Positions 35,166-43,783 of a stretch of 64,000 nt of DNA are shown here, in pieces (the stretch's first letter is position 1; each line of letters begins with the position of its first letter). Source of the stretch: Variovorax sp. PAMC28562 (GTDB lineage: Bacteria > Pseudomonadota > Gammaproteobacteria > Burkholderiales > Burkholderiaceae_C). The stretch lies in the NCBI RefSeq assembly GCF_014303735.1, contig NZ_CP060296.1, positions 434,001-498,000 on the forward strand. Reading direction: 5' to 3'. The notes under the pieces are model-generated. The model worked only from the letters and a program-made list of their open reading frames with translations, was not told the origin of the DNA and ran no database searches. The position numbers and the translations under genes were made by a program.

Positions 35166-35864
35166 TCAGCGGGGTGCCCGCCAGGCGGCCAGCACATCGG
35201 GTAATTGCAACATGTCGGTGAACACCACGCTGGCGCCGACGGCGCGCATCGCGTCGGGGTCGCTGTGGCCGAGCCCCGCCATGCCGGGCGGGCTGTAGCC
35301 GAACACGGTGGCACCGGCCGCGACGCCCGCGGTCACGCCGGTGACGGTGTCTTCGACGACGGCGCAGCGGGCCGGGTCGGCGCCCAGCGCGGCCGCCGCG
35401 GCCAGGTAGACATCGGGGAACGGCTTGCTGCGCGGCGTGTCGTGGCCGCTGAAGACGTAGCCGGCGAAGAAGTCGTGCAGACCGACCTTGACCAGCTGGA
35501 ACTCGACCTTGTGCAGATCGGCCCCTGAAGCGCAGGCGATACGCCCGCCCGCCAGCGCATGCACCCGGCGCACAGCATCGACAGCGCCGGGGATGGCGAG
35601 CAGATCGGCATGCAGCGCGACGTTGCGGCGCTCGCGAAAGCCTGCGAGCCATTCGGTCGTGATGGCGAAGCCGGTGCGCGCCTCGATCAGTGCGGCTTCA
35701 TCCCTGACGGCCTTGCCAGTGAAAGTACGCATCGATTCTTCGGTGCTGAGCTTCCAGCCCAACTCGCCGAGCATTTCGGCGAGTACGCGATTGGTGATGG
35801 GCTCGGAGTCGACCAGCACGCCGTCGCAGTCGAACAGCACCGCATCGAAGGGGAGGTCACTCAT
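35166..35864 (-). CDS. HAD-IA family phosphatase (phosphoglycolate phosphatase-like)
   Basis: 232 residues. Motif I is FDCDGVLVDSEP (nucleophile Asp near residue 12), a four-helix cap follows, motif II is CASGADLHKV, motif III Lys in RSKPFPDVY, and motif IV VVEDTVTGVTAG. This is the CbbY/Gph/YieH type that acts on small sugar phosphates. ATG 35864 is chosen; a TTG six codons upstream overlaps the YchJ stop. Substrate not evident. Confidence 0.85.
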   Translation of the reverse strand: MSDLPFDAVLFDCDGVLVDSEPITNRVLAEMLGELGWKLSTEESMRTFTGKAVRDEAALIEARTGFAITTEWLAGFRERRNVALHADLLAIPGAVDAVRRVHALAGGRIACASGADLHKVEFQLVKVGLHDFFAGYVFSGHDTPRSKPFPDVYLAAAAALGADPARCAVVEDTVTGVTAGVAAGATVFGYSPPGMAGLGHSDPDAMRAVGASVVFTDMLQLPDVLAAWRAPR

Positions 35865-35878
35865 GGAGCGATGACCGA

Positions 35879-36298
35879 TCAATACCGCGTGCCGTCGACG
35901 TAGTACCAGCGCTCTTCCTCGCGAACGAAGCGGCTGCGCTCGTGCAAACGGGTGGCGACGCCGGCAGCGTCGCGCTGGCGCGCCACGAACTCGACTTCGG
36001 CATGGTCAGCGTCGAGCACGGAGCGCGAGCGCACGTCGAGTCCGAGCCATTTGACGCCGGGCTCGAAGGTGACTTGCGACGGCCGGTGGCCCTGCGCCCA
36101 CGTGGCGAGCAGGTAGTCGGCGCGTTCGTTGACGAACGCGGTGTAGCGCGAGCGCATGAGCGATTCGGCGTCGGGCGCGGGCGTGTTGTCGAAGTCGTCG
36201 AGGTAGCGCCCGCAGCACAGGGCGTAGGTAAACGGCTTCTCGCGGCGGTCGCGACGGCCGCAAGGACAGGGGGCGGGAGGGGGCGTGGTGGCGCTCAT
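35879..36298 (-). CDS. YchJ family protein (SEC-C-like metal-binding)
   Basis: 139 residues. N-terminal CPCGRRDR with a later CCGRYLDD forms the zinc-binding half-motifs typical of YchJ. The NTF2-like body contains LMRSRYTAFVNERADYLLAT and the ending EEERWYYVDGTRY. ATG 36298 has GGAGG eight bases upstream, which decides among three in-frame starts. The role of YchJ is unknown. It is followed closely by the HAD gene. Confidence 0.88.
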   Translation of the reverse strand: MSATTPPPAPCPCGRRDRREKPFTYALCCGRYLDDFDNTPAPDAESLMRSRYTAFVNERADYLLATWAQGHRPSQVTFEPGVKWLGLDVRSRSVLDADHAEVEFVARQRDAAGVATRLHERSRFVREEERWYYVDGTRY

Positions 36299-36365
36299 GA
36301 GGTCCTCCATTGGAACACCCCGCGCGCCCTGCTCGCCAGCCACCCCGTCGGGTGCCCGTTAAAGC

Positions 36366-37496
36366 TCAGGCCAATGCCCGCTGGATGATCAGCTTCTGGA
36401 TGTCCGAGGTGCCTTCGTAAATCTGGCAAACGCGCACGTCGCGGTAGATGCGTTCCAGCGGAAAGTCGTTCACATAGCCGTAACCTCCGAGCGTCTGGAT
36501 GGCCGCGCTACAGACTTTTTCGGCCATTTCGCTGGCGAAGAGCTTGGCCATCGCGGCTTCTTTCAGGCACGGCAGGCCGGCGTCGCGCAGGCTCGCGGCG
36601 TGCCAGATGAGCTGGCGCGCGGCTTCGAGCTGCGTGGCACATTCGGCCAGCCGAAAGCCCACGGCCTGCTGTTGGAAGATGCTGCCGCCAAAGGCCTGGC
36701 GATCCTTGGCATAGGCCAGCGCCACGTCGAACGCGCTTCGCGCCATGCCGACGCTCTGCGCGGCAATGCCGATACGTCCACCTTCGAGCCCGCCCAGCGC
36801 GATCTTGTAGCCCTCGCCTTCTTGCCCGATGAGGTTTTCAGCCGGGATGCGGCAGCCGTCGAAATTGATCTGCGCCGTGTCGCTGGAGTGCTGGCCGAGC
36901 TTTTCTTCGAGCCGCGCGACGTTGTAGCCCGGCGCATCGGTCGGCACGATGAACGCGCTCATGCCGCGCTTGCCGGCACCCTTGTCGGTGACCGCGATGA
37001 CGATGGCCACCTGGCCGTTCTTGCCGCTGGTGATGAACTGCTTGACGCCGTCGATCACGTAGCCGTCGGCATCCTTGCGCGCGGTGGTGCGCAGGCTCGA
37101 CGCGTCGCTGCCAGCCTGCGGCTCCGTCAGGCAAAAGGCGCCGAGCATGTGGCCCTGCGCCAGTGGCTGCAGCCACTTCTTTTTTTGCTGTGCGTTGCCG
37201 TAGCGCATGAGGATGGCGTTGACCGGGCAGTTGGTCACGCTGATGGCGGTGCTGGTGCCGCCATCGCCAGCCGCGATTTCTTCGAGCACCAAGGCCAGCG
37301 TGACGTAGTCGAGCCCGGCGCCGCCGTCTTCTTCGGGCACGCAGATGCCGTAGGCGCCGAGTGCGGCGAGGCCGGCGTGCGCCGCCTTGGGGAAGGCGTG
37401 CTCGCGGTCCCAGGCAGGCGCGTGCGGCCACAGTTCGGCCTGCGAAAAATCGCGTACCGCGTCGCGGATCGCTTCCTGGTCGGGGGTCAGCAGCAT
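36366..37496 (-). CDS. Short-chain-type acyl-CoA dehydrogenase
   Basis: 376 residues. FAD-binding and substrate motifs: FCLTEPQAGSDASSLRT, FITSGKNGQ, and the C-terminal catalytic Glu in CQIYEGTSDIQKLIIQRALA, the position used by short- and medium-chain enzymes, unlike LiuA. ETF-linked oxidation of a straight or 2-methyl short acyl-CoA is expected. It follows the M20 peptidase gene by 19 bases and may belong with the thiolase upstream as a small beta-oxidation set. Confidence 0.93.
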   Translation of the reverse strand: MLLTPDQEAIRDAVRDFSQAELWPHAPAWDREHAFPKAAHAGLAALGAYGICVPEEDGGAGLDYVTLALVLEEIAAGDGGTSTAISVTNCPVNAILMRYGNAQQKKKWLQPLAQGHMLGAFCLTEPQAGSDASSLRTTARKDADGYVIDGVKQFITSGKNGQVAIVIAVTDKGAGKRGMSAFIVPTDAPGYNVARLEEKLGQHSSDTAQINFDGCRIPAENLIGQEGEGYKIALGGLEGGRIGIAAQSVGMARSAFDVALAYAKDRQAFGGSIFQQQAVGFRLAECATQLEAARQLIWHAASLRDAGLPCLKEAAMAKLFASEMAEKVCSAAIQTLGGYGYVNDFPLERIYRDVRVCQIYEGTSDIQKLIIQRALA

Positions 37497-37515
37497 GTCG
37501 TGTCTCCGAGATCTG

Positions 37516-38772
37516 TTATTTGCCCGCGCCGAGATCCATGATCATCCGCGCGGTCATGTAGAGCCGGCGCGGGATGGCGTCGATCATCACGTACTCGGCC
37601 TTGTCGCTGTGATACCCGGAGCCTGGCAGTCCCATGCTTTCGATCACCGGCTTGCTCGACAGCGCTGCGTAGGCCGCATCGGTGCCGCCGCCGGTACGCT
37701 CTTCGATTTCGACCATGCCGCCAGCTTCACGATAGAAGCCGACAGCCTTGTCGACCAGCTTCTTGCCGCCCTCGCCCGCATTGAACGCCGGGCGGCCGCG
37801 GGTGACGACGATTTCAACCTCCGAGCCGGACACCTTCTTGTTCTGCGCCCGCTCTTCGAGCGTCTTCATCGCCGCTTCGAAATCTTCGTTGCGCGCATAG
37901 CGCACGTCGGCATTCAGCGTGGCGCTGTCGGGGATGACGTTATTGACGGTGCCGGCCTTGGCGATGGTCCAGTTGAAGCGAAGGCCTCTGGATTTGTCGT
38001 CGATGTCCATCGTGCGCAGCACCAGGTCCGATGCCTCGACCAGCGCATTGACACCCGCTTCGGGCGCCTCGCCCGCGTGCGAGGTCTTGCCCTTGATGTT
38101 GGCCTGCACATAGGCGATGCCCGAGGTGCCGAGCGTCATCTTTTCGACCTCGGCGCTGGTCGGCTCGAACGACAGCACGTAGTCGGCCAGCCGCGCCTCC
38201 TGCTCGATCAACTCGCGCGACCCGAAGGAGCCTTTTTCTTCGTCGGTATTGAACAGCACGGTGATGGTGCCGTAGTCGCGCACGCCATAGTCCTTCAGCA
38301 GCTTGAGCGTGTGCAGGATGACAGCGGTGCCGCCCTTGTCGTCGGCGATGCCGGGGCCATAAGCGCGCGCGCCTTCAAGGCGAAACGGCGACTTGGCCAA
38401 CGTACCTTTCGGGTAGACGGTGTCCATATGCGAGAGCAGCAGAAGGTTCTTGCCGCCCTTGCCTTTCAGCTTGCCGACGAGGTTGTCACCGACCACGCCA
38501 GCGGCCGCCTTGCTGCGCGTCACGCTGAAACCCAGCGCTTTCAGTTCGCCTTCGAGCAGATTGCCGACCGCGGCGATGCCCTGGGCATCACCCGTGCCGG
38601 TCTCGATGTTGACCAAGCGCTGCAAGGTCTTGAGCACAGCCTGCTGCTCTGCCGTGGCGGCATCGAACAGTACGTTGTCTCGCCTCTGCGCGAACGCCGT
38701 TGTCTGCACGAACACGCCCGCAAGCACGATGGCGAGGATGGCGGCCAGGCTTCGCTTCAAGCACGAACCCAT
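37516..38772 (-). CDS. M20 family zinc peptidase (glutamate carboxypeptidase type), exported
   Basis: 418 residues with a Sec signal (MGSCLKRSLAAILAIVLAGV, cleavage after AFA near residue 28), so periplasmic. Metal and catalytic motifs are LLSHMDTVYPKG (His, Asp), GPGIADDKGGTAV (bridging Asp) and FNTDEEKGSFGSR (general base Glu). A dimerisation domain follows. CPG2-type enzymes remove C-terminal glutamate from folates or peptides. Its ATG directly abuts the thiolase stop (TGAATG), an odd partner for a periplasmic enzyme in a fatty-acid block. Confidence 0.92.
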   Translation of the reverse strand: MGSCLKRSLAAILAIVLAGVFVQTTAFAQRRDNVLFDAATAEQQAVLKTLQRLVNIETGTGDAQGIAAVGNLLEGELKALGFSVTRSKAAAGVVGDNLVGKLKGKGGKNLLLLSHMDTVYPKGTLAKSPFRLEGARAYGPGIADDKGGTAVILHTLKLLKDYGVRDYGTITVLFNTDEEKGSFGSRELIEQEARLADYVLSFEPTSAEVEKMTLGTSGIAYVQANIKGKTSHAGEAPEAGVNALVEASDLVLRTMDIDDKSRGLRFNWTIAKAGTVNNVIPDSATLNADVRYARNEDFEAAMKTLEERAQNKKVSGSEVEIVVTRGRPAFNAGEGGKKLVDKAVGFYREAGGMVEIEERTGGGTDAAYAALSSKPVIESMGLPGSGYHSDKAEYVMIDAIPRRLYMTARMIMDLGAGK

Positions 38773-39957
38773 TCAGATCAGTTCGATCGCGACCGCGGTG
38801 CCTTCGCCGCCGCCAATGCACAGCGTCGCGACGCCGCGCTTCTTGCCGCGCGATTGCAGCGCATGGATGAGCGTGACCATGATGCGAGCGCCGCTCGCGC
38901 CGATCGGGTGGCCCAGCGCGCAGGCGCCGCCGTGCACGTTGACGATGTCGTGCGCCACGTCGAGCTCTTTCATGAGCGCCATCGGCACCACGGCGAAGGC
39001 CTCGTTCACTTCCCACAGATCGACGTCTTTCACGCCCCAGCCGGTCTTCTTGAAAAGCTTGGCGACAGCACCGACTGGTGCGGTCGAGAACCACTCGGGT
39101 TGCTGTGCATGGGTCGCGTGACCGACCAGCCGTGCGATCGGCCTGGCGCCGTTCTTCTTCGCATGCGACTCGGTCATCATGACCAGCGCCGCAGCGCCGT
39201 CGTTGATCGAAGAGCTGGATGCGGCGGTGATGGTGCCGCCGTCTTTCTTGAAGGCCGGCTTGAGCGTGGCGATCTTGTCGAGCTTGACCTTGCCCGGGCC
39301 TTCGTCGATGGCGACGATCGTTTCACCGCTGCGGCCCTTGACCGTTACCGGTGTGATCTCGGCCTTGAACAAGCCATCGGCCGTGGCGTGGCGCGCGCGC
39401 TCCACGCTGGCGGTAGCGAAGGCATCCTGCTGCTCTCGGGTGAAGTTGTACTTGGCTGCGCAGTCTTCACCGAAGGTGCCCATCGAGCGACCCGGCTGGT
39501 AGGCGTCTTCCAGGCCGTCGAGCATCATGTGGTCGAAGATGCGGTCGTGGCCCATGCGATAGCCACCGCGGCCCTTGAGCATCAGGTAGGGCGCATTGGT
39601 CATGCTCTCCATGCCGCCCGCGACCATGACGTCGTGCGTGCCGGCCAGCAGCATGTCGTGCGCGAACATCGCGGCCTTCATGGCCGAGCCGCACATCTTG
39701 CTGAGCGTGACGGCCCCCGCGCTATCGGGCAGGCCGCCCTTGTAGGCCGCCTGGCGTGCCGGTGCCTGGCCTTGGCCAGCCATCAGGCAGTTGCCGAAGA
39801 GCACTTCACCGACCGTGGCGGCGTCGATGCCGGCACGCTCGACAGCTGCCTTGATGGCGGCACCACCAAGATCGTGCGCGGCGAGTGAAGAAAAGTCGCC
39901 TTGAAAGCCGCCCATGGGGGTGCGGGCGGCGCCGACGATGACGATGGATTCGGACAT
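38773..39957 (-). CDS. Acetyl-CoA C-acyltransferase (thiolase)
   Basis: 394 residues. The nucleophile Cys is in LSKMCGSAMKA (around residue 89), the His in NVHGGACALGHPIGASGAR (around residue 351), and the second Cys in LCIGGGEGTAVAIE. The enzyme makes or cleaves acetoacetyl-CoA and 3-oxoacyl-CoA. In this context it could consume acetoacetyl-CoA from leucine breakdown or end a beta-oxidation cycle. GGAGG-like sequence precedes the ATG. It starts the thiolase/M20/acyl-CoA-dehydrogenase set. Confidence 0.95.
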   Translation of the reverse strand: MSESIVIVGAARTPMGGFQGDFSSLAAHDLGGAAIKAAVERAGIDAATVGEVLFGNCLMAGQGQAPARQAAYKGGLPDSAGAVTLSKMCGSAMKAAMFAHDMLLAGTHDVMVAGGMESMTNAPYLMLKGRGGYRMGHDRIFDHMMLDGLEDAYQPGRSMGTFGEDCAAKYNFTREQQDAFATASVERARHATADGLFKAEITPVTVKGRSGETIVAIDEGPGKVKLDKIATLKPAFKKDGGTITAASSSSINDGAAALVMMTESHAKKNGARPIARLVGHATHAQQPEWFSTAPVGAVAKLFKKTGWGVKDVDLWEVNEAFAVVPMALMKELDVAHDIVNVHGGACALGHPIGASGARIMVTLIHALQSRGKKRGVATLCIGGGEGTAVAIELI

Positions 39958-40077
39958 GAGGATCTCCTTGGAGGAACGGCCAGCCAGCCGCGGGTTGGTG
40001 GATCGGGTAACAGGCCGCGTCGCGCTGATCGGCAGGATGCGGTCAGACGAAAGAGCGCGAGTGCGTCGGCCGGCGGA

Positions 40078-40788
40078 TCAGCCGGTCGCCTTGGCCGTGT
40101 CGGGCGCCGGCGCAGTGCTGGCCTCCGGCGGCCTGCTCCACTTGTAGCGAATACGCTGCACCGCAGCGCGGTACTGATTGTCGAGTGGCTTGCTGCCGTC
40201 GACGTCGAAGCCCAGGTCTTGCAGCAAGCCGTCGTGCACACCGAAGGTCCAGCCATGCACCCGCACCGACTGGCCGCGGCTCCAGGCGTCGACCATCACG
40301 GTGCTGACCGACACGTTGACCACCTGTTCGGCGACGTTGAGTTCGCACAGCGCATCGGCCCGGACTTCCGGCGGAAAGGTTTCGAGCATCACGCGGTGCC
40401 GGTCGCGCACGTCCTGGATGTGGCGGATCCAGTTATCGGCAATGCCGATGCGCGCGCCTTCGAGCGCCGCCTGCACACCCGAACAGCCGTAGTGGCCCAC
40501 CACCATGATGTGCTCGACCTTCAGGCGCTCAACGGCGAACTGGATGGCCGACAGGGCGTTGAGGTCGGAGTGCACCACGATGTTCGCGACATTGCGGTGC
40601 ACGAACACTTCGCCGGGCTCCAGTCCGGTGATCTGATTGGCGGGCACGCGGCTGTCGGAGCAGCCGATCCACATGTAGCGCGGCGTTTGCTGCTTCACCA
40701 GGCCGGTGAAAAAGCCGGGCCGGTCGCGCTCCATTTGCGCAGCCCAGGACCGATTGTGGGCAAAGAGGTCTTCGAGTGATTCAGGCAT
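40078..40788 (-). CDS. can: Beta-class carbonic anhydrase
   Basis: 236 residues. Zinc ligands and dyad: CSDSRVP (Cys, Asp, Arg), then HYGCSGV (His, Cys). WAAQMERDRPGFFTGLVKQQ at the N-terminus and the C-terminal DNWIRHIQDVRDRH region match E. coli Can (YadF). It hydrates CO2 to bicarbonate, the substrate for carboxylases such as LiuB/D and acetyl-CoA carboxylase. ATG 40788 is used; the upstream extension overlaps merR. It lies 40 bases after the MerR gene. Confidence 0.95.
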   Translation of the reverse strand: MPESLEDLFAHNRSWAAQMERDRPGFFTGLVKQQTPRYMWIGCSDSRVPANQITGLEPGEVFVHRNVANIVVHSDLNALSAIQFAVERLKVEHIMVVGHYGCSGVQAALEGARIGIADNWIRHIQDVRDRHRVMLETFPPEVRADALCELNVAEQVVNVSVSTVMVDAWSRGQSVRVHGWTFGVHDGLLQDLGFDVDGSKPLDNQYRAAVQRIRYKWSRPPEASTAPAPDTAKATG

Positions 40789-40828
40789 GGCGGTATTGTG
40801 GCGAAGGTGAGGGTTCAGCGGGTGACGT

Positions 40829-41224
40829 TCAACGGGCGACGACCTTGCGGGAGCGCGCCAGCGTGGCGCGCGCCTTTTTCTCGTGGGCACGCACCTCTTC
40901 GAGGTTGGCCTGCAACTCCCCCAGTTGGGATTCGAGCTGCTGCCGGTGGCGGCCCAGCACACCGAGAAATTTTTCGAGCTGCGCCTCGGTGTCGCGCGGG
41001 CTGTCGTACATGTCGAGGATGTCCTTGGCCTCGGTCAGGCTCAGGCCGAGTCGCTTGGCGCGCAGCGTGAGCGTGAGCCGGGCCCGGTCACGCGCGCTGT
41101 AGATGCGTTGCAAGCCGGAGCGCTCCGGCGCGAGCAGGCCCAGGTCCTCGTAGAAGCGGATGGCGCGCGTCGTGAGGTCGAACTCCTTGGCGAGCTCGCT
41201 GATGGTGAAGGTCTGCGTCGGCAT
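40829..41224 (-). CDS. MerR family transcriptional regulator (LiuR-like)
   Basis: 131 residues. N-terminal MerR helix-turn-helix (FTISELAKEFDLTTRAIRFY, EDLGLLAPERSGLQRIY), followed by a coiled-coil dimerisation helix (LGVLGRHRQQLESQLGELQA) and a short tail with no cysteine cluster. It is therefore not a metal sensor; the size and layout fit the LiuR type that controls acyl-CoA and branched-chain catabolism. It reads toward can and the thiolase set, and a perfect 20-bp palindrome lies 71 bp upstream. Confidence 0.88.
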   Translation of the reverse strand: MPTQTFTISELAKEFDLTTRAIRFYEDLGLLAPERSGLQRIYSARDRARLTLTLRAKRLGLSLTEAKDILDMYDSPRDTEAQLEKFLGVLGRHRQQLESQLGELQANLEEVRAHEKKARATLARSRKVVAR

Positions 41225-41294
41225 GAAGAGAAAAGGACGTTCCGGCGGCGACAGCGGGATGGTCGCGCACTGCCTACAATGTGGCGTCACATCA

Positions 41295-41314
41295 TGACGT
41301 TTACGTAAACGTCA
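41295..41314. promoter_or_regulatory. Perfect 20-bp palindrome between merR and the MBL-fold gene (candidate MerR/LiuR operator)
   Basis: TGACGTTTACGTAAACGTCA is its own reverse complement. It starts 27 bp before the ATG at 41322 and 71 bp from the merR start. A TACAAT -10-like hexamer for the plus strand is at 41275-41280. The ACGT-xx-ACGT core resembles sites described for LiuR-type regulators (from memory). Confidence 0.65.
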
Positions 41315-41321
41315 ATCTTAC

Positions 41322-42404
41322 ATGAACCTCCTAGAACGCGAACTCCATTACACCCTGGGCGACACCCTCCCCGAAGTTGGCGAGGCGCTCTCGGTGGCGC
41401 CCGGCGTGCGTTGGATTCGCATGACGCTGCCCTTTGCGCTCAATCACATCAACCTCTGGCTGCTGCGCGATTCCATCGACGGCGAGCACGGAAAAATACA
41501 GGGCTGGACGGTGGTCGATTGCTGCATCGCGCGAGACGAGTCCCGCGCGCAGTGGGAGCAGATCTTCGAGACGCAGTTGCAGGGTATGCCGATCCTGCGC
41601 GTCATCGTCACGCACATGCACCCCGACCACATCGGTCTGGCCGACTTCATCTGCAAGCGCTGGAACGCGCCGCTCTGGATCAGCGCCACCGACTACAACG
41701 TGGCCCGCTTGCTCACGAGCAAAACCAGCAGCGACAGCGGTGCGGGCGGCGACATGGCGGCTGACTTTCTCGTCATGCATGGCGTGACGAATGCCGAAGT
41801 CATCGCAGAGATTCGCAGTCGCAACAGCTACTACGCCGACATGGTGCCCGCCGTGCCCGACACCTACGTGCGGATGATGGACGGCGACACCGTGATGATC
41901 GGCGGGCACGCATGGCGCTGCATCAGCGGTTACGGCCACGCGCCGGAACACATCGCGCTGTACTGCGCCGACCTCAACCTGCTGATCGGTGGCGACATGA
42001 TGCTGCCGCGCATCTCGACCAACGTCAGCGTGCATGCGGGCGAGCCGGACGCGAATTCGCTACGGCTTTTTCTGGACAGCATTGCCAAGTTCAACGCCCT
42101 GCCGGCCGACGCGCTCGGCTTGCCCTCGCATGGCAAACCGTTCACCGGCATCCATCGCCGTGTCGAGCAGTTGCAGGAGCACCACCGTGACCGGTTGGCC
42201 GAGCTGATGGAAGGGTGCGCGGTGCGCCCGCTGAGCGCGGCCGAGGGCATGCTGATCATGTTCAAGCGCGAGCTCGATTCGCACCAGATGACCTTCGCCA
42301 TGGGCGAGACGGTGGCGCATCTGAACCTACTGATGTTCGAAGGCCAGCTGAAGCGCACGCGCGGTGCCGACGGCGTCTACCGCTTCGGGCTTCCGACCAC
42401 TTGA
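41322..42404 (+). CDS. Metallo-beta-lactamase-fold hydrolase
   Basis: 360 residues. The zinc motif HMHPDHIG is at about residues 99-106, the bridging region is GYGHAPEHIALYC (His ligand), and IGGDMMLPRIS supplies the Asp ligand. The C-terminal domain (HRDRLAELMEGC...FKRELDSHQMTFAMGETVAH) resembles the DUF/winged tail of thioesterase-like MBL proteins near MerR/LiuR genes. A hydrolase acting on a CoA thioester or lactone is plausible but unproven. Divergent from merR across the palindrome, which overlaps its leader, so regulation by MerR is likely. Confidence 0.9.
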   Translation: MNLLERELHYTLGDTLPEVGEALSVAPGVRWIRMTLPFALNHINLWLLRDSIDGEHGKIQGWTVVDCCIARDESRAQWEQIFETQLQGMPILRVIVTHMHPDHIGLADFICKRWNAPLWISATDYNVARLLTSKTSSDSGAGGDMAADFLVMHGVTNAEVIAEIRSRNSYYADMVPAVPDTYVRMMDGDTVMIGGHAWRCISGYGHAPEHIALYCADLNLLIGGDMMLPRISTNVSVHAGEPDANSLRLFLDSIAKFNALPADALGLPSHGKPFTGIHRRVEQLQEHHRDRLAELMEGCAVRPLSAAEGMLIMFKRELDSHQMTFAMGETVAHLNLLMFEGQLKRTRGADGVYRFGLPTT

Positions 42405-42436
42405 GTCCGCGCAACGCAGCCACCTAAACTCGCGGC

Positions 42437-43783
42437 ATGGACACGCTTGCTCAGCTGCGCGCGGGCCGGCTGGCAGGTGCGCAGCGGCTGGCTTTGCCGT
42501 GCGGACTCACCGAGTTTCCGCGCGAGATTTTTGCGCTTGCCGATTCGCTCGAAGTGCTCGACCTGTCGGGCAATGCGCTCGATTCGCTGCCCGACGACTT
42601 CGGGCGGCTGCACAAGCTTCGGGTGCTCTTCTGTTCGAACAACCGCTTTACGACGTTGCCGGAATCGATCGGGCAATGCCGCCAGCTCGACATCGTCGGC
42701 TTCAAGGCGAACCGCATTCGAGCGGTCCCCTCGAATGCGCTACCCCCCTCGCTGCGTTGGCTGATCCTGACCGACAACGCGATCGAGGCGCTGCCCGTTT
42801 CGCTCGGCGCCTGCGCCCGCATGCAGAAGCTGATGCTGGCGGGCAATCGATTGAGTGCGTTGCCCGATTCGATGGCGTCGCTCCAGAGCCTGGAGCTGCT
42901 GCGCATCTCGGCCAATGCGTTCGAGACGGTGCCGTCGTGGTTGCTCTCGCTACCGCGTCTGTCGTGGCTGGCTGTTAGCGGCAATCCATTCTGCGAGCGT
43001 GCCGAGCATGACGTGGCGGCGAGCACTGCCATTCCGCAGGTCGACTGGCGCCGCCTGGCGCTGGGTGCCAAGCTCGGTGAAGGCGCATCGGGCGTGATCT
43101 ACCAGGCCGCGCTCGGCGCCAAAGACGGCGAAGGCCAAGACGGCGAAGGCAACGGCCGAAAGCGACCCGTCGCGGTCAAGCTCTTCAAGGGCGCAGTCAC
43201 CAGCGACGGCTGGCCGCACAGCGAGATGGCGGCATCCCTCGCCGCAGGCTTGCATCCGAATCTTGTTTCTGCTCAGGGGCAGATCAAGGGACACCCCGAT
43301 GGCACCGACGGATTGTTGATGGCGTTGGTCGATCCGGCGTTTCGCAACCTTGCCGGCCCGCCGAGCTTCGCTTCCTGTACGCGGGATGTGTATTCACCAG
43401 ATGCCAAGTGGTCGCTGCCGGCCGCGCACCGGATGGCACAGGGCATCGCGTCGGCGATGGCGCATCTGCACGCGCACGGCATCGTGCATGGCGACCTGTA
43501 CGCGCACAACATCCTGTTCGAGGCTGATGGCACGGCGCTGCTCGGCGACTTCGGCGCAGCGGCCATGACCGGCAGCCTGGGTGTGGCGCAATCTCTCGCG
43601 CTGCAACGACTGGAGGTGCGCGCCTTCGGCTGCCTGCTCGAAGAGCTGGCCGAACGATGCGATGCGGCCGGTCCCTTGCCCGACGGCTTGCAGAAGCTCG
43701 CAAAGCGTTGCTTGCAGCTCGACGTCGGCGCGCGGCCATCGTTCAGCGAACTGGAAACAGCACTCGCCGGGGCGAGCGTGTGA
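42437..43783 (+). CDS. Leucine-rich-repeat protein kinase
   Basis: 448 residues. The N-terminal half (about residues 20-195) has six to seven bacterial LRRs of the form LDLSGNALDSLPDDFGRLHK. The C-terminal half is a eukaryote-like Ser/Thr kinase: Gly loop LGEGASGVIYQ (about 215), VAVKLFKG (catalytic Lys, about 245), HGDLYAHNILF (catalytic loop, about 350) and LLGDFGAAA (DFG). No signal peptide or TM helix, so the enzyme is cytoplasmic. It lies 32 bases after the MBL-fold gene, and its stop overlaps the pseudouridine synthase GTG (GTGA). Target unknown. Confidence 0.9.
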   Translation: MDTLAQLRAGRLAGAQRLALPCGLTEFPREIFALADSLEVLDLSGNALDSLPDDFGRLHKLRVLFCSNNRFTTLPESIGQCRQLDIVGFKANRIRAVPSNALPPSLRWLILTDNAIEALPVSLGACARMQKLMLAGNRLSALPDSMASLQSLELLRISANAFETVPSWLLSLPRLSWLAVSGNPFCERAEHDVAASTAIPQVDWRRLALGAKLGEGASGVIYQAALGAKDGEGQDGEGNGRKRPVAVKLFKGAVTSDGWPHSEMAASLAAGLHPNLVSAQGQIKGHPDGTDGLLMALVDPAFRNLAGPPSFASCTRDVYSPDAKWSLPAAHRMAQGIASAMAHLHAHGIVHGDLYAHNILFEADGTALLGDFGAAAMTGSLGVAQSLALQRLEVRAFGCLLEELAERCDAAGPLPDGLQKLAKRCLQLDVGARPSFSELETALAGASV

